The position numbers and the translations under genes were made by a program. Positions 51,801-60,151 of a DNA stretch of 64,000 nucleotides are shown piece by piece. Position 1 is the stretch's first letter. Every line of letters starts with the position of its first letter. A model generated the notes under the pieces. The model made no database searches. It was given only the letters and a program-made list of their open reading frames with translations, and was not told where the DNA came from. The DNA lies in NCBI GenBank assembly GCA_902790215.1, contig CADAQX010000010.1:31332-95331 (forward strand), written 5' to 3'. The stretch is from an uncultured Bacteroidota bacterium (GTDB lineage: Bacteria; Bacteroidota; Bacteroidia; Bacteroidales; P3).

Positions 51801-52248
51801 ACAGGCATTCACACAGCAGCAGATCAACGCCCTCGAGGCAGCCGGCCGCTGTGAGATGACCGTGGAAGGACAGCCTGTGGAGCTGCTGCTCAGCGACGTG
51901 GAGATTGCCACGCAGGACATCCCCGGCTGGGTGGTGGCCAATGAGGGCAGCCTGACAGTAGCCCTTGACATCACCGTCAGCGAAGAACTGAAGGCCGAGG
52001 GCATTGCCCGCGAACTGGTGAACCGTATCCAGAACATCCGCAAGGAGGGCTTCGAGGTGACCGACCGCATCACCATCGACCTGCAGAGCGGCGAGTGGGA
52101 CGAGGCTGTGAAACGCCACATGGACTACATCTGCACCGAGACCCTGTGTACACGCCTGCAGCTGCTCCCCACCGTGGAGAGCGGCACGACCATCGAGATA
52201 ATCGAGGGTCAAAACACGGCTATTGACATCCGCAAAGCAAATGCGTGA
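48832..52248 (+). CDS. ileS: Isoleucine-tRNA ligase with low-complexity insert
   Basis: A 1138-residue class I synthetase that charges tRNA-Ile. The HIGH-type motif is PSANGKPGIHHVMAR (about residues 43-58), the KMSKR motif is NKMSKRLGN (about residue 685) and RYWGTPLPIW is present; the editing domain has AWTTTPWTLPSNTALC. The C-terminal anticodon-binding part is complete (long type, as in many Bacteroidota). Just before the editing motif, at about residues 214-233, is an insert of Ser/Glu/Leu/Phe/Tyr repeats (SKLSEYSEFSELSELSEM), encoded by a TCGGAATATTCGG-type microsatellite that also occurs at 37.3-38.1 kb. The insert probably forms a surface loop tolerated by the enzyme. Confidence 0.95.
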   Translation: MSYKEYKQLNMTQIGEEIRKFWEENETFEKGQQLAEGHPSYVFYDGPPSANGKPGIHHVMARTIKDVFCRYKAQKGYFVDRKAGWDTHGLPVELGVEKKLGITKEDIGKKISVDEYNQACRTEVLQYKDLWDELTKQMGYWVDLKHPYITFENEYIETLWFLLKMLYDKGLLYKGYTIQPFSPAAGTGLSSHELNLPGCYRDVKDTTCVAMFRILSKLSEYSEFSELSELSEMPTYAIAWTTTPWTLPSNTALCVGPAIDYVLVETTHPYSGEACRIIMAKPLFGNFFTEGEPDEKSKLLHGRIIKECKGTALEGIAYEQLIPWVKPTVVNAAEQSHRTAVEGEAFRIILGDYVTTEDGTGIVHIAPTFGADDARVAKKAGIADLLMYDRDGKQAPMVDRTGKFWALDDLDPEWVKTNVNVETYGQYAGKFVKNAYDPTKSEKDMSLDVELVVMLKEQGKLFKSEKHTHSYPHCWRTDKPVLYYPLDSWFIRTTAMRDRMIELNKTINWKPEATGTGRFGNWLENIVDWNLSRSRYWGTPLPIWRTEDGKEEICIGSIEELRKEIDKAVAAGFMKTNPYREEKFDLHRPYIDDVVLVSPTGRKMMREPDLIDVWFDSGAMPYAQIHYMGEGLKESQFPADFIAEGVDQTRGWFYTLHAIATMCFDSVAFKNVISNGLVLDKNGNKMSKRLGNAVDPFDTLSKQGPDATRWYMITNSQPWDNLKFDIVGVDEVRRKLFGTLYNTYSFFALYANIDGFEYKEADLPIEKRPEIDRWILSELNTLVKTVDDAFADYEPTKAGRAIQEFVDANLSNWYVRLCRRRFWKGDMTEDKISAYQTLYTCLETLARLMSPIAPFFSERMFQDLNNVTHRIDAESVHHIAFPEVHEEMIDKGLEERMQLAQQICSMGLSLRKKSNLRVRQPLAKIMLPVQDENFRQQVERVQNLICSELNIKEIEFLSPDNDILVKRIKPNFKTLGPRYGKIMKAISAQIQAFTQQQINALEAAGRCEMTVEGQPVELLLSDVEIATQDIPGWVVANEGSLTVALDITVSEELKAEGIARELVNRIQNIRKEGFEVTDRITIDLQSGEWDEAVKRHMDYICTETLCTRLQLLPTVESGTTIEIIEGQNTAIDIRKANA
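49471..49530 (+). repeat. TCGGAATATTCGGA microsatellite inside ileS
   Basis: Sixty bases of degenerate units (attgtcggaatattcggag, gaattatcggaattatcgg) that stay in frame as S-E-F/L/Y repeats. It is the same family as at 37335-37433 and 37967-38072. Confidence 0.85.
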
Positions 52249-52253
52249 CAAGA

Positions 52254-53462
52254 ATGAACAACACCATTGATACCATCAAGGCACTTGCCCACCAATACCG
52301 TGAAGAGGTGATAGGCTGGCGGCGGTGGATGCACCGCCACCCGGAGCTGAGCCAGCAGGAGTTCGGCACCATGGCATTTGTGGCCGAGCGGTTGCAAGAG
52401 ATGGGATTGGAGCCCAAGACAGGCATTGGCAAGACCGGCGTGATGGCCATGATACGCGGCGGGAAAGACCCCGACGGCTATTGTGTCGGCCTGCGCGCCG
52501 ACTACGACGCGCTGCCCCTCACCGAAGCGACCGGGCTTGACTTTGCATCGGAGAACCCCGGCGTGATGCACGCCTGCGGCCACGACATGCACACCTGCTC
52601 GCTGCTGTGCGCCGCCAAAATACTGAACACCCTGCGCGAAGAACTGAACGGGAGCATCATGCTTATCTTCGAGCCTTCGGAGGAGATGTACCCCGGCGGT
52701 GCCCGCATGATGATGGACGACGGCTTGTTTGACGAAGTAATGCCCAACGAGATATACTCTTTCCACTGCCTGCCGGAGATGGACTTTGGCCATATCGGCA
52801 TGAAAAAGGGACGCTACATGGCCTCGACCGACGAGCTGTACTGGACCGTCAAGGGCAAAGGCGGCCACGGTGCCACACCCCACATGAGCGTGGACCCCAT
52901 CCTGATAGCCTCGCATATCGTGGTGGCCCTGCAGCAGATAGTGAGCCGCAACGCAGCCCCCATGATGCCCACGGTACTCAGTTTCGGCAAATTCATCGGA
53001 GAAGGACGCACCAATATCATCCCCGACGAGGTGAAGATGGAGGGCATTATCCGCACTTTCGACCCCCAATGGCGACTGGACTGCCACGAGAAGATTCGCA
53101 AGATAAGCTGCGGCATTGCCGAGAGCATGGGTGGCGAGTGCGACCTGTTCATAGACTACGGCTACCCGCCTGTCATCAACGACGATGTCTGCACCCAGCA
53201 GGTGCATGACAACGGCGTGGCATTCCTGGGAGAAGAGAATGTGGAGTGGCTCGACCTGCGCATGACAGCCGAGGATTTCGCCTTCTTTGCCCAGAAGATA
53301 CCCGCCTGCTATTTCCGCGTGGGCATCCACATACCCGGCACACCGTACTGCAACCTGCACCGTCCCGACCTGATGGTGGACGAACGGTCGCTGGAACTGG
53401 CCGGTGGTTTTGTGGCCTACAACGCCTTCCGGGCACTGGAACAGAGAATAAAAAGCATTTAA
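52254..53462 (+). CDS. M20-family amidohydrolase (hippurate hydrolase-like)
   Basis: A 402-residue zinc peptidase-fold hydrolase. WMHRHPELSQQEFGT starts the family; GLRADYDALPLTE, MHACGHDMHTCSLLCAA (metal ligand histidines and cysteine) and FEPSEEMYPGGARMM carry the active site, and GKGGHGATPHMSVDP opens the dimerisation domain; EDFAFFAQKIPACYFRVG is near the end. Members remove acyl groups from amino acids; the amino acid is not readable. ATG 52254 lies eight bases past ileS's last codons; an in-frame GTG at 52245 is less likely. It starts a run of same-strand genes with tiny gaps (4 bp to the MATE gene). Confidence 0.92.
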   Translation: MNNTIDTIKALAHQYREEVIGWRRWMHRHPELSQQEFGTMAFVAERLQEMGLEPKTGIGKTGVMAMIRGGKDPDGYCVGLRADYDALPLTEATGLDFASENPGVMHACGHDMHTCSLLCAAKILNTLREELNGSIMLIFEPSEEMYPGGARMMMDDGLFDEVMPNEIYSFHCLPEMDFGHIGMKKGRYMASTDELYWTVKGKGGHGATPHMSVDPILIASHIVVALQQIVSRNAAPMMPTVLSFGKFIGEGRTNIIPDEVKMEGIIRTFDPQWRLDCHEKIRKISCGIAESMGGECDLFIDYGYPPVINDDVCTQQVHDNGVAFLGEENVEWLDLRMTAEDFAFFAQKIPACYFRVGIHIPGTPYCNLHRPDLMVDERSLELAGGFVAYNAFRALEQRIKSI

Positions 53463-53465
53463 CCC

Positions 53466-54911
53466 ATGAGCGGCGAGGTAGTTGATACAACAAAAGAACT
53501 AGGCACAAGGAACATTGGTTCGCTCTTGTGGAAATATGCCTTGCCTGCAGTGGTGACACAGATTATTGCCACCATCTACAACTTGGTGGACAGCATATTC
53601 TTGGGCCACGCCGAGAATGGCTCCCTCATTCTGGCCGCCCTGGCAATAGTCCTGCCCATCATGAATATCATCCATGCCTTCGGTTCGCTGGTGGGTGCCG
53701 GTGCGTCGGCACGCATGAGTATCGTCCTGGGGCGCAAAGATGTACGCTGGGCAGAGAAGATTCTCGGCAACAGCATGCACCTCACATTCTTCTTCGGTGT
53801 GCTGTTCCTGTCGGCAGGCTACCTGTTCATGAAGCCCATTCTTTCCATGTTCGGAGCCTCTGACACCACCATTATGTTGGCAGAACAATATCTGGACATC
53901 GTGCTGCCCGGCATGTTCCTCACCACGCTCACCTTCAACCTGTCGGGATTGATACGTGCCTCGGGCTATGCATCGAGGTCGATGTGGATACAGGTGAGCG
54001 GTGCGCTGCTTAACATTGCTCTTGACGCTCTGTTTATCGTGGCACTGGGATGGGGGATAAAAGGCGGAGCATGGGCCACCACCATCTCCATGGCATTCTC
54101 CGCCTGTCTGGCTGTACTGCATTTCGTCAGTCCCAAGTCGTTCATCCGGTTCAAACGCCACTGCTGGGAGCCCAAGATGTACATAGTCAAGAACATCCTT
54201 GCCATCGGCATCAGCCCGTTCTCGATGAATGTGGCCGCCTGTGCCGTGGTGGCTCTGATGAACTCACAACTAATACTCTATGGCGGGGACTTGGCCGTAA
54301 GTGCCTATGGCGTGGTGAACCGCATCTCACTGCTTGTATTCATGGTGTTGCTGGGTATCTGCCAAGGCATGCAGCCCATTGCGGGATACAACTACGGAGC
54401 CGGTCACAACCACCGGTTGAAACAAGTATACTTGCTTTCATTGAAATGGAATGTGGGCATCGGCATCGTGGGCGCGTTGCTTGCCCTGACGGTGCCACGG
54501 CTGCTGGTGATGATGATGAGCGATGACGAACATCTTATCTCCATTTCCATACCGGCCATGCGCTACCTAATGGTGATGGCTCCCCTAATCGGATTCACCA
54601 TTACCAACTCTCAGTTCTTCCAGTCTATCGACAAGCCCTGGATTGCCATAGTCACCAGTCTCTCGCGTCAGGTCATCTTCCTCATCCCCCTCATGTATCT
54701 GATTCCATTGCTATACATTGACCTGGGCGGAACCGGTTTGTCGGGCGTGTGGTGCAGCTGCACCATCAGCGATGTGCTGGGAGCGGTACTGTCGGGATGT
54801 CTGCTATACACCCAACGCAAAGTATTCTCCCCGGGATACATTCCTCCAGAGCGCAAGCCCCGCAAAGAGCGCGGTCCCAACGGAGTCATCGAGTCAAACA
54901 AACAACAATAA
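53466..54911 (+). CDS. MATE family efflux transporter
   Basis: A 481-residue, 12-helix antiporter of the multidrug and toxin extrusion family, NorM/DinF-like. Signatures: GSLLWKYALPAVVTQIIATIYN, LVGAGASARMSIVLGRKD (first-half motif), GWGIKGGAWATTISM and the pseudo-symmetric second-half ICQGMQPIAGYNYGAG. It expels organic cations or drugs with Na+ or H+; substrate not readable. The C-terminal tail is basic (QRKVFSPGYIPPERKPRKERG). It is separated from the amidohydrolase by 3 bp and from the secreted hydrolase by 3 bp, so the three are probably co-transcribed. Confidence 0.93.
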   Translation: MSGEVVDTTKELGTRNIGSLLWKYALPAVVTQIIATIYNLVDSIFLGHAENGSLILAALAIVLPIMNIIHAFGSLVGAGASARMSIVLGRKDVRWAEKILGNSMHLTFFFGVLFLSAGYLFMKPILSMFGASDTTIMLAEQYLDIVLPGMFLTTLTFNLSGLIRASGYASRSMWIQVSGALLNIALDALFIVALGWGIKGGAWATTISMAFSACLAVLHFVSPKSFIRFKRHCWEPKMYIVKNILAIGISPFSMNVAACAVVALMNSQLILYGGDLAVSAYGVVNRISLLVFMVLLGICQGMQPIAGYNYGAGHNHRLKQVYLLSLKWNVGIGIVGALLALTVPRLLVMMMSDDEHLISISIPAMRYLMVMAPLIGFTITNSQFFQSIDKPWIAIVTSLSRQVIFLIPLMYLIPLLYIDLGGTGLSGVWCSCTISDVLGAVLSGCLLYTQRKVFSPGYIPPERKPRKERGPNGVIESNKQQ

Positions 54912-54914
54912 ATC

Positions 54915-56039
54915 ATGAAAAACAGCAAACTCATTCTTGTTTTAAGCCTCTGCCTGATTGTATGCCAAATCGCCAGGGCTCAAGAAGAAACCAAGAAAGT
55001 GTTGTTTATAGGCAACAGCTACACAGCAGTGAACGACCTCCCCAATATGGTACAACAGGTTGCCGCGAGTGTCGGGGACAGAATAGACTACCAAAGCAAC
55101 ACCCCTGGTGGCTGTACGTTTCAACAACATTGCGGAAACCAATCCATGACATTGATCCGACAGGGCAACTGGGATGTGGTGGTGCTGCAGGAACAAAGCC
55201 AGCTGCCATCGTTCCCCCAGGGCCAAGTGGAACAGGAATGCTTCCCTTATGCCGAACAGTTGATTAACGCCGTATATGAGGCCAACCCCAATGGCGAAGC
55301 CATGCTATACATGACTTGGGGACGAGAGAACGGCGACCGAGACAACGCACAAGACTTCCCAGTCCTCGGCACATACGAAGGGATGGACAGCATGCTATAT
55401 GAACGCTACATGTATATGGCCCGCACCTACGACGCCTCGGTGTGCCCGGTGGGACGGGTGTGGAGGTATTTGCGCACCAACCACCAAGACATCCAGCTCT
55501 ATAACGGCGACGGCAGCCATCCATCCGTAGCGGGGACTTATGCAGCCGCCTGTGCATTCTACACCATGATTTTCCATCGGTCTCCCTTGCAAATCACATA
55601 CTTCCCGCAAATAGAGGAACGCCAGGCCCGCGTCATCCGTGAGGCAGTCCAAACCGTGGTGTTCGACACACTCTCCTTCTGGCTGCGCCAGCAACAGGAC
55701 ACCACCCATACAGACACCACACAAACCGACACAACACACACCGACACCACCCATACCGACACCACCACACTCGGCATACACTGGCCACTCAACGGAGACA
55801 CCGAAACATTGATTCGAGTCTATCCCAACCCGGCAACCTCTTACACCGCAATTCAGACATCCGGCACAGCCAAACTCTCTGATGCCACTCTCTGTGACAC
55901 AAAGGGCAGACGCATACGCCATCACAGGATAGACGGCACGAAGACATCCCTCCCCTTAGAGGGACTACCTGCAGGTATTTACACGCTCACTGTCCGCACT
56001 GACAAAGGCATCCGCTCCATTCCATTGGTCAAACAATAA
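54915..56039 (+). CDS. Type IX-secreted SGNH-type hydrolase
   Basis: A 374-residue exported protein; signal peptide MKNSKLILVLSLCLIVCQIARAQ. An SGNH/GDSL-like esterase fold follows: KVLFIGNSYTAVNDLP (block I serine at about residue 35), VVVLQEQSQLPS (block III region) and LYNGDGSHPSVAGTYAAA (block V with D and H). After residue 260 there is a linker of DTTHT/DTTQT repeats, then a type IX sorting domain: VYPNPATSYTAI, LCDTKGRRI and a final GIRSIPLVKQ. It should be exported to the surface. Deacetylation of glycans is a plausible activity but is not proven. It follows MATE by 3 bp. Confidence 0.88.
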   Translation: MKNSKLILVLSLCLIVCQIARAQEETKKVLFIGNSYTAVNDLPNMVQQVAASVGDRIDYQSNTPGGCTFQQHCGNQSMTLIRQGNWDVVVLQEQSQLPSFPQGQVEQECFPYAEQLINAVYEANPNGEAMLYMTWGRENGDRDNAQDFPVLGTYEGMDSMLYERYMYMARTYDASVCPVGRVWRYLRTNHQDIQLYNGDGSHPSVAGTYAAACAFYTMIFHRSPLQITYFPQIEERQARVIREAVQTVVFDTLSFWLRQQQDTTHTDTTQTDTTHTDTTHTDTTTLGIHWPLNGDTETLIRVYPNPATSYTAIQTSGTAKLSDATLCDTKGRRIRHHRIDGTKTSLPLEGLPAGIYTLTVRTDKGIRSIPLVKQ

Positions 56040-56051
56040 CATTCCTCCACC

Positions 56052-58358
56052 ATGAAAAAGCTTATCCCCGCCGTTCTGTTTCTTCTGCTGTGCCACCCAC
56101 TCACACAGGCCCAGAAACCCCACAGCGCGGTTGTCCCCCAGCCGCAGCGACCCAAGGTGGGTCTTGCACTCAGTGGCGGAGGAGCAAAGGGGGCCGCCCA
56201 TATCGGGGTACTGAAATACATGGAGGAGATAGGCATTCCCATCGACTGCATAGCAGGCACCAGCATGGGGTCAATCATTGGCGGGCTCTACGCCCTTGGC
56301 TACACTCCCGACGAGATGGCCGACTTGATATCCAACATCAACTGGTCAATCTACATGAGCAACAATGTAGACCGCTACTATCAGTCATCCACCATCCGCG
56401 CCAAGAAAAGCACATATCTATTCTCTGTTCCTTTTGGCTCAGGCAACTTCCAGGAGAAATCGTTCAACATTCTTTCCACACTGCCCAGCGGAGTCATCAA
56501 CGGGGCCAGCCTGACCAATCTCTTCAACCGGCTGAGTGTCGGATACAACGACTCCATGGATTTCAGCCAGCTGCCTATTCCTTTCTGCTGTGTTGCCACC
56601 GACATACTCACCGGCAAACCCGTGATTCTGAATCATGGCAATTTTGCCAAAGCCATCCGCTCAAGCATGGCCATTCCCGGAGTCTTTTCTCCCGTGGAAT
56701 GGGATGGCCACCTGTTAGCCGACGGCGGGATGGTGAACAACTTCCCCGCAGACCTGTGCCTCAATATGGGAGCCGACTTCATAATCGGCATTGAACTTGC
56801 AGAAGAAATGGCAAGAGACCCAAAAGAGATGAAGTCACTCCCTCAACAGCTGTCGCAATACTTGAGCATTGCTGTCAACAGCAAAAGAAGCGAGAACAGG
56901 GATCTCTGCGACATCTATTTGCATCCCGATATCACGGGATACAACATGCTCAGCTTCAGTTCTGCCGCAATTGACACCATGGTGCGGAGAGGTTACGAAT
57001 GTGCCCAGGCACACCGTGAAGAGCTGCTATTGCTGAAACAGAGATTGGAGAAATACGGTCCCTGCAGCAAAACCCTGCAGACTCCGCGTGTCAATATCAT
57101 AGCGTCCGACGATTCTATCCTGCTCACCAATGTACTTTACAAAGGCGTTCTTCCCATCGACGCCCACTGGCTCATCAAGAGAGGGGGACTTGAAAGCGGC
57201 AAGGTCACCACAATGAATGCAATAGAACGCGCCATTGGCATTATGATGGGCACCGAAGCCTATTCCAGCATCACCTACAATATCCTGCCCGGCGACACCA
57301 TTGTCACCAATGGCAAACCGATGAAGAGCTACCAGCTTGTCATAATGCTGGAGCCAGCAGAGCCGCACCTCCTGTCAATCGGCTTCAGATACGACTCCCA
57401 GGAGAAGTCTGCCATTCTCTTTCACTTCGGATTCAACGAGCAGCGCCTGTCCGGATTCAAGGCCGGGATTGACTTCAACCTCAACTACAACATGCGCATC
57501 GCCACAAAGCTGTCATGGTGCAACATCGGACTTGGCGACATCAACTTTGCCTACCGCTACCACAACAGCACACTCAGCATCAGGTCCCACGACTCCACCT
57601 CTTTGAACAGCTGGCGTGTCAACCACCATAACTTCAGCCTATACCTATCCGAATTCCATTTGAGGAACTTCACCTTTGCCTGCGGTATAGACGAGGATTT
57701 TTACTCCAACCAGAACAGCTTTTCACTCAACGATATCCTATACAACGGCATATTCCACTTCGACCAAGCACGAGGTTTCTTCGGAGCCTTTCTGCACGGC
57801 CTCTATGACAACCTCGACGATGCCTACTTCGCCACCAAGGGTTTATATGCCAAAGCAGGTGTCAACTGGCGGGTGGACAACAAGAACCTCTTCAAAAAAA
57901 TAGACCAGAGCTTTTTCGCCTTCAATTTCAACGCCCAGACATTCATCTCCACTTCACCCAAATTCACCGTTATCCCGCAGGTGTTCGCCAGGATACTTGT
58001 CGGCAAAAACTCGGCATGGTATGACAACATCATCGGCGGCACCATTCCAGGCCGTTACCTCGACCACCAATTGCCATTCATCGGGCTCACCAACACGGTG
58101 CATGTGGACAATCTTGCCGGTATCGGCCGCCTTGACCTGCGATACAGAATTCTCGACAAGTTGTACATCTACCTAATGTCCAACGTCCTCTTATCAGCCA
58201 ACTGGATTTATGGCGACAATAACGCCCTCCGCATCAACTACGGTGCCGCCTTGCGTGCCGCCTATGACACTCCATTGGGACCCATTTCACTCGACTTGAA
58301 CTGGAACAGTTTCACCAAGCGCCCAAGCCTCTATCTCAATATTGGACACACCTTTTAA
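56052..58358 (+). CDS. Patatin-like phospholipase with outer membrane barrel
   Basis: A 768-residue protein. Signal peptide MKKLIPAVLFLLLCHPLTQAQ; the patatin domain (about residues 38-250) has VGLALSGGGAKGAAHIGVLK (oxyanion loop), CIAGTSMGSIIGGLYA (the G-x-S-x-G catalytic serine) and LADGGMVNNFPAD (catalytic Asp). A POTRA-like part follows near NIIASDDSILLTNVLYKGVLP, and the rest is a 16-strand-type barrel like that of BamA/TamA (FGAFLHGLYDNLDDAYFATKG, ending LYLNIGHTF). Such fusions, like PlpD, put a lipase at the surface. ATG 56052 is close to the previous stop (12 bp), suggesting one operon. Confidence 0.93.
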   Translation: MKKLIPAVLFLLLCHPLTQAQKPHSAVVPQPQRPKVGLALSGGGAKGAAHIGVLKYMEEIGIPIDCIAGTSMGSIIGGLYALGYTPDEMADLISNINWSIYMSNNVDRYYQSSTIRAKKSTYLFSVPFGSGNFQEKSFNILSTLPSGVINGASLTNLFNRLSVGYNDSMDFSQLPIPFCCVATDILTGKPVILNHGNFAKAIRSSMAIPGVFSPVEWDGHLLADGGMVNNFPADLCLNMGADFIIGIELAEEMARDPKEMKSLPQQLSQYLSIAVNSKRSENRDLCDIYLHPDITGYNMLSFSSAAIDTMVRRGYECAQAHREELLLLKQRLEKYGPCSKTLQTPRVNIIASDDSILLTNVLYKGVLPIDAHWLIKRGGLESGKVTTMNAIERAIGIMMGTEAYSSITYNILPGDTIVTNGKPMKSYQLVIMLEPAEPHLLSIGFRYDSQEKSAILFHFGFNEQRLSGFKAGIDFNLNYNMRIATKLSWCNIGLGDINFAYRYHNSTLSIRSHDSTSLNSWRVNHHNFSLYLSEFHLRNFTFACGIDEDFYSNQNSFSLNDILYNGIFHFDQARGFFGAFLHGLYDNLDDAYFATKGLYAKAGVNWRVDNKNLFKKIDQSFFAFNFNAQTFISTSPKFTVIPQVFARILVGKNSAWYDNIIGGTIPGRYLDHQLPFIGLTNTVHVDNLAGIGRLDLRYRILDKLYIYLMSNVLLSANWIYGDNNALRINYGAALRAAYDTPLGPISLDLNWNSFTKRPSLYLNIGHTF

Positions 58359-58373
58359 CACAGATTCAGAAGT

Positions 58374-59369
58374 ATGATATACAATACATTTGGTATTCCA
58401 GCCACCGCCGACAGATACATAACCGTCTCCGCAAAAGACGAACTGCTCGACCTCCTGCAGCACGACACACTTCTGCACACCAAACCATTCTTTGTCCTGG
58501 GAGGCGGAAGCAATATCATCTTCGCCAGACACTACCCAGGCACAATCCTTCACCTTGAAAACAAAGGCATTCATCTTGTCCAAGAGTTGCCGCAGTCGCA
58601 AGAAGTGTTGGTCGAAGCTTCTGCCGGAGAAAATTGGGACTCTTTTGTACAGCACTGCATCGCCAACGGCTGGCACGGCACCGAGAACCTTGCCGCCATC
58701 CCCGGCACCGTGGGTGCCTCCCCTGTGCAGAACGTGGGAGCCTACGGCGTGGAGGCAAAAGATATAATACATTCTGTCCATACCTTTGAGGTAAGTACAG
58801 GCAATGAACGCACCTTCAGCCGAGACGAATGCCGCTTCGGTTACCGCGACAGCATCTTTAAAAAAGAACTGAAGGGACAATACATCGTCTGGTCTGTGAC
58901 GTTCCGACTGAGCAGGACATTCACCCCCGACCTGCGGTACAAGGCCATTGCCGACGCCATAGCGTCTTCCGGCATAGAGACACCCACCCCACAGCAACTG
59001 GCCGATACCATTGCCTCGGTACGCTGGGCAAAGCTGCCTCGTCCCGAAGAAACCGGCAGCGCGGGCAGTTTCTTTAAAAACCCCGTCGTGGATGCCACCC
59101 AATATGAAAGGCTGAAAGCAGAATATCCCGACATGGTGGCTTACCCGGCCGCCGACGGCTATAAACTTGCTGCCGGATGGCTGATAGAACACACTGGGTG
59201 GAAAGGGCGCTCCCTGGGCCGTTGCGGAGTCTACAGCAAGCAAGCCCTCGTGCTTGTCAATCTGGGAGGATGCACCGGGCAGGAGGTCATCAACCTGGCC
59301 GATGCCGTCACCGCCGACGTATACAAAAAGTTCGGCATCACCCTTGAAAAAGAAGCAATCATCCTTTAA
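58374..59369 (+). CDS. murB: UDP-N-acetylenolpyruvoylglucosamine reductase
   Basis: A 331-residue FAD enzyme that reduces UDP-GlcNAc-enolpyruvate to UDP-MurNAc in peptidoglycan synthesis. Signatures: FFVLGGGSNIIFARHYPGTI (FAD loop), AIPGTVGASPVQNVGAYGVEAKD (FAD and substrate), ECRFGYRDSIFKKEL, SAGSFFKNPVV (catalytic serine), AGWLIEHTGWKGRSLG and HQALVLVNLGG-like KQALVLVNLGGCTGQEV. It is the type I form. It is separated from the patatin gene by only 15 bp. Confidence 0.96.
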   Translation: MIYNTFGIPATADRYITVSAKDELLDLLQHDTLLHTKPFFVLGGGSNIIFARHYPGTILHLENKGIHLVQELPQSQEVLVEASAGENWDSFVQHCIANGWHGTENLAAIPGTVGASPVQNVGAYGVEAKDIIHSVHTFEVSTGNERTFSRDECRFGYRDSIFKKELKGQYIVWSVTFRLSRTFTPDLRYKAIADAIASSGIETPTPQQLADTIASVRWAKLPRPEETGSAGSFFKNPVVDATQYERLKAEYPDMVAYPAADGYKLAAGWLIEHTGWKGRSLGRCGVYSKQALVLVNLGGCTGQEVINLADAVTADVYKKFGITLEKEAIIL

Positions 59370-59384
59370 ACCCATATAAACATC

Positions 59385-60026
59385 ATGAACAATCAACCCG
59401 ATGTATTCTGGAACTGGTTTGTAGCCAACAGCGAGCAACTCACCATGCTCAACGACCTCGATGAGGCCAAACGAAACAGCCTTCTCGACGAGATGCAGAG
59501 CCAGCTCGACAAATACTGCGAAGGACTCACCTTTGAAATCAGTGAGCAAACGGCACAAGGCCGCACACTCACCATCAGCGCCGAGGGCGACTTCGACCTG
59601 TTTCGCTACGTAGTGGAGCTCACCGACAACGCCCCTGATGTCGACTGGTGGGAGTTCATCCCTTTCAAACAGCCCAAAGGGAAAGGGCTGAAAGTGACAT
59701 TCGACAAATACCGTTTCGATACGGCCAAGATGGCTTTCCTTCAACTCGAAAGCGAAGAAGAGCCCGACATCATCGGCCTCCGTGTCGCACTGCCTGACCT
59801 GCCAACCAACTACCGACCCCACCCCGACACCGACGACGATGACGACATCCTGGTCGGCACCTACGTCACCCTCGAGGCACTCATTGGCGAATTCGACTGC
59901 ACCACACTCATCGGGTATATAGAACTATGTCCCATGCCCAAAGAGCCTTTCAAAGAGGGATTCCGTCCCCTGGACGACCTGCCTGAATTCGTCAAATGGT
60001 TCAAGAACTCCCGCAACAAAGAGTAG
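59385..60026 (+). CDS. Conserved Bacteroidota protein of unknown function
   Basis: A 213-residue cytoplasmic protein without signal or membrane segment. It begins MNNQPDVFWNWFVANSEQL, continues with LDKYCEGLTFEISEQTAQGR, LTISAEGDFDLFRYVVELTD, DWWEFIPFKQPKGKGLKVTF and ends KEGFRPLDDLPEFVKWFKN. An acidic run (DTDDDDDILVG) lies near residue 150. No family is recalled with confidence. It follows murB by 15 bp, so it is probably in the same operon. Confidence 0.8.
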   Translation: MNNQPDVFWNWFVANSEQLTMLNDLDEAKRNSLLDEMQSQLDKYCEGLTFEISEQTAQGRTLTISAEGDFDLFRYVVELTDNAPDVDWWEFIPFKQPKGKGLKVTFDKYRFDTAKMAFLQLESEEEPDIIGLRVALPDLPTNYRPHPDTDDDDDILVGTYVTLEALIGEFDCTTLIGYIELCPMPKEPFKEGFRPLDDLPEFVKWFKNSRNKE

Positions 60027-60100
60027 TGCCACAAAACCCTCAAACACATACAACAACCCATCCCAAGCAAATATTTTTGCGACAATTCAAAAAATAATCG

Positions 60101-60108
60101 TATCTTTG
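60101..60108 (+). promoter_or_regulatory. Promoter for purA
   Basis: TATCTTTG at -7 with TTG at 60077-60079, 21 bases apart; 44 bp before ATG 60152. The best consensus promoter in the window. Confidence 0.78.
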
Positions 60109-60151
60109 CATACAATTAATATCTAGTAACAATCGCATAAGTTATATTACA

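Noticed and set aside
49519-52251. A 910-codon open frame on the minus strand opposite ileS
   Set aside because: It is the shadow of ileS in a GC-biased genome; no family match, and ileS is certain.
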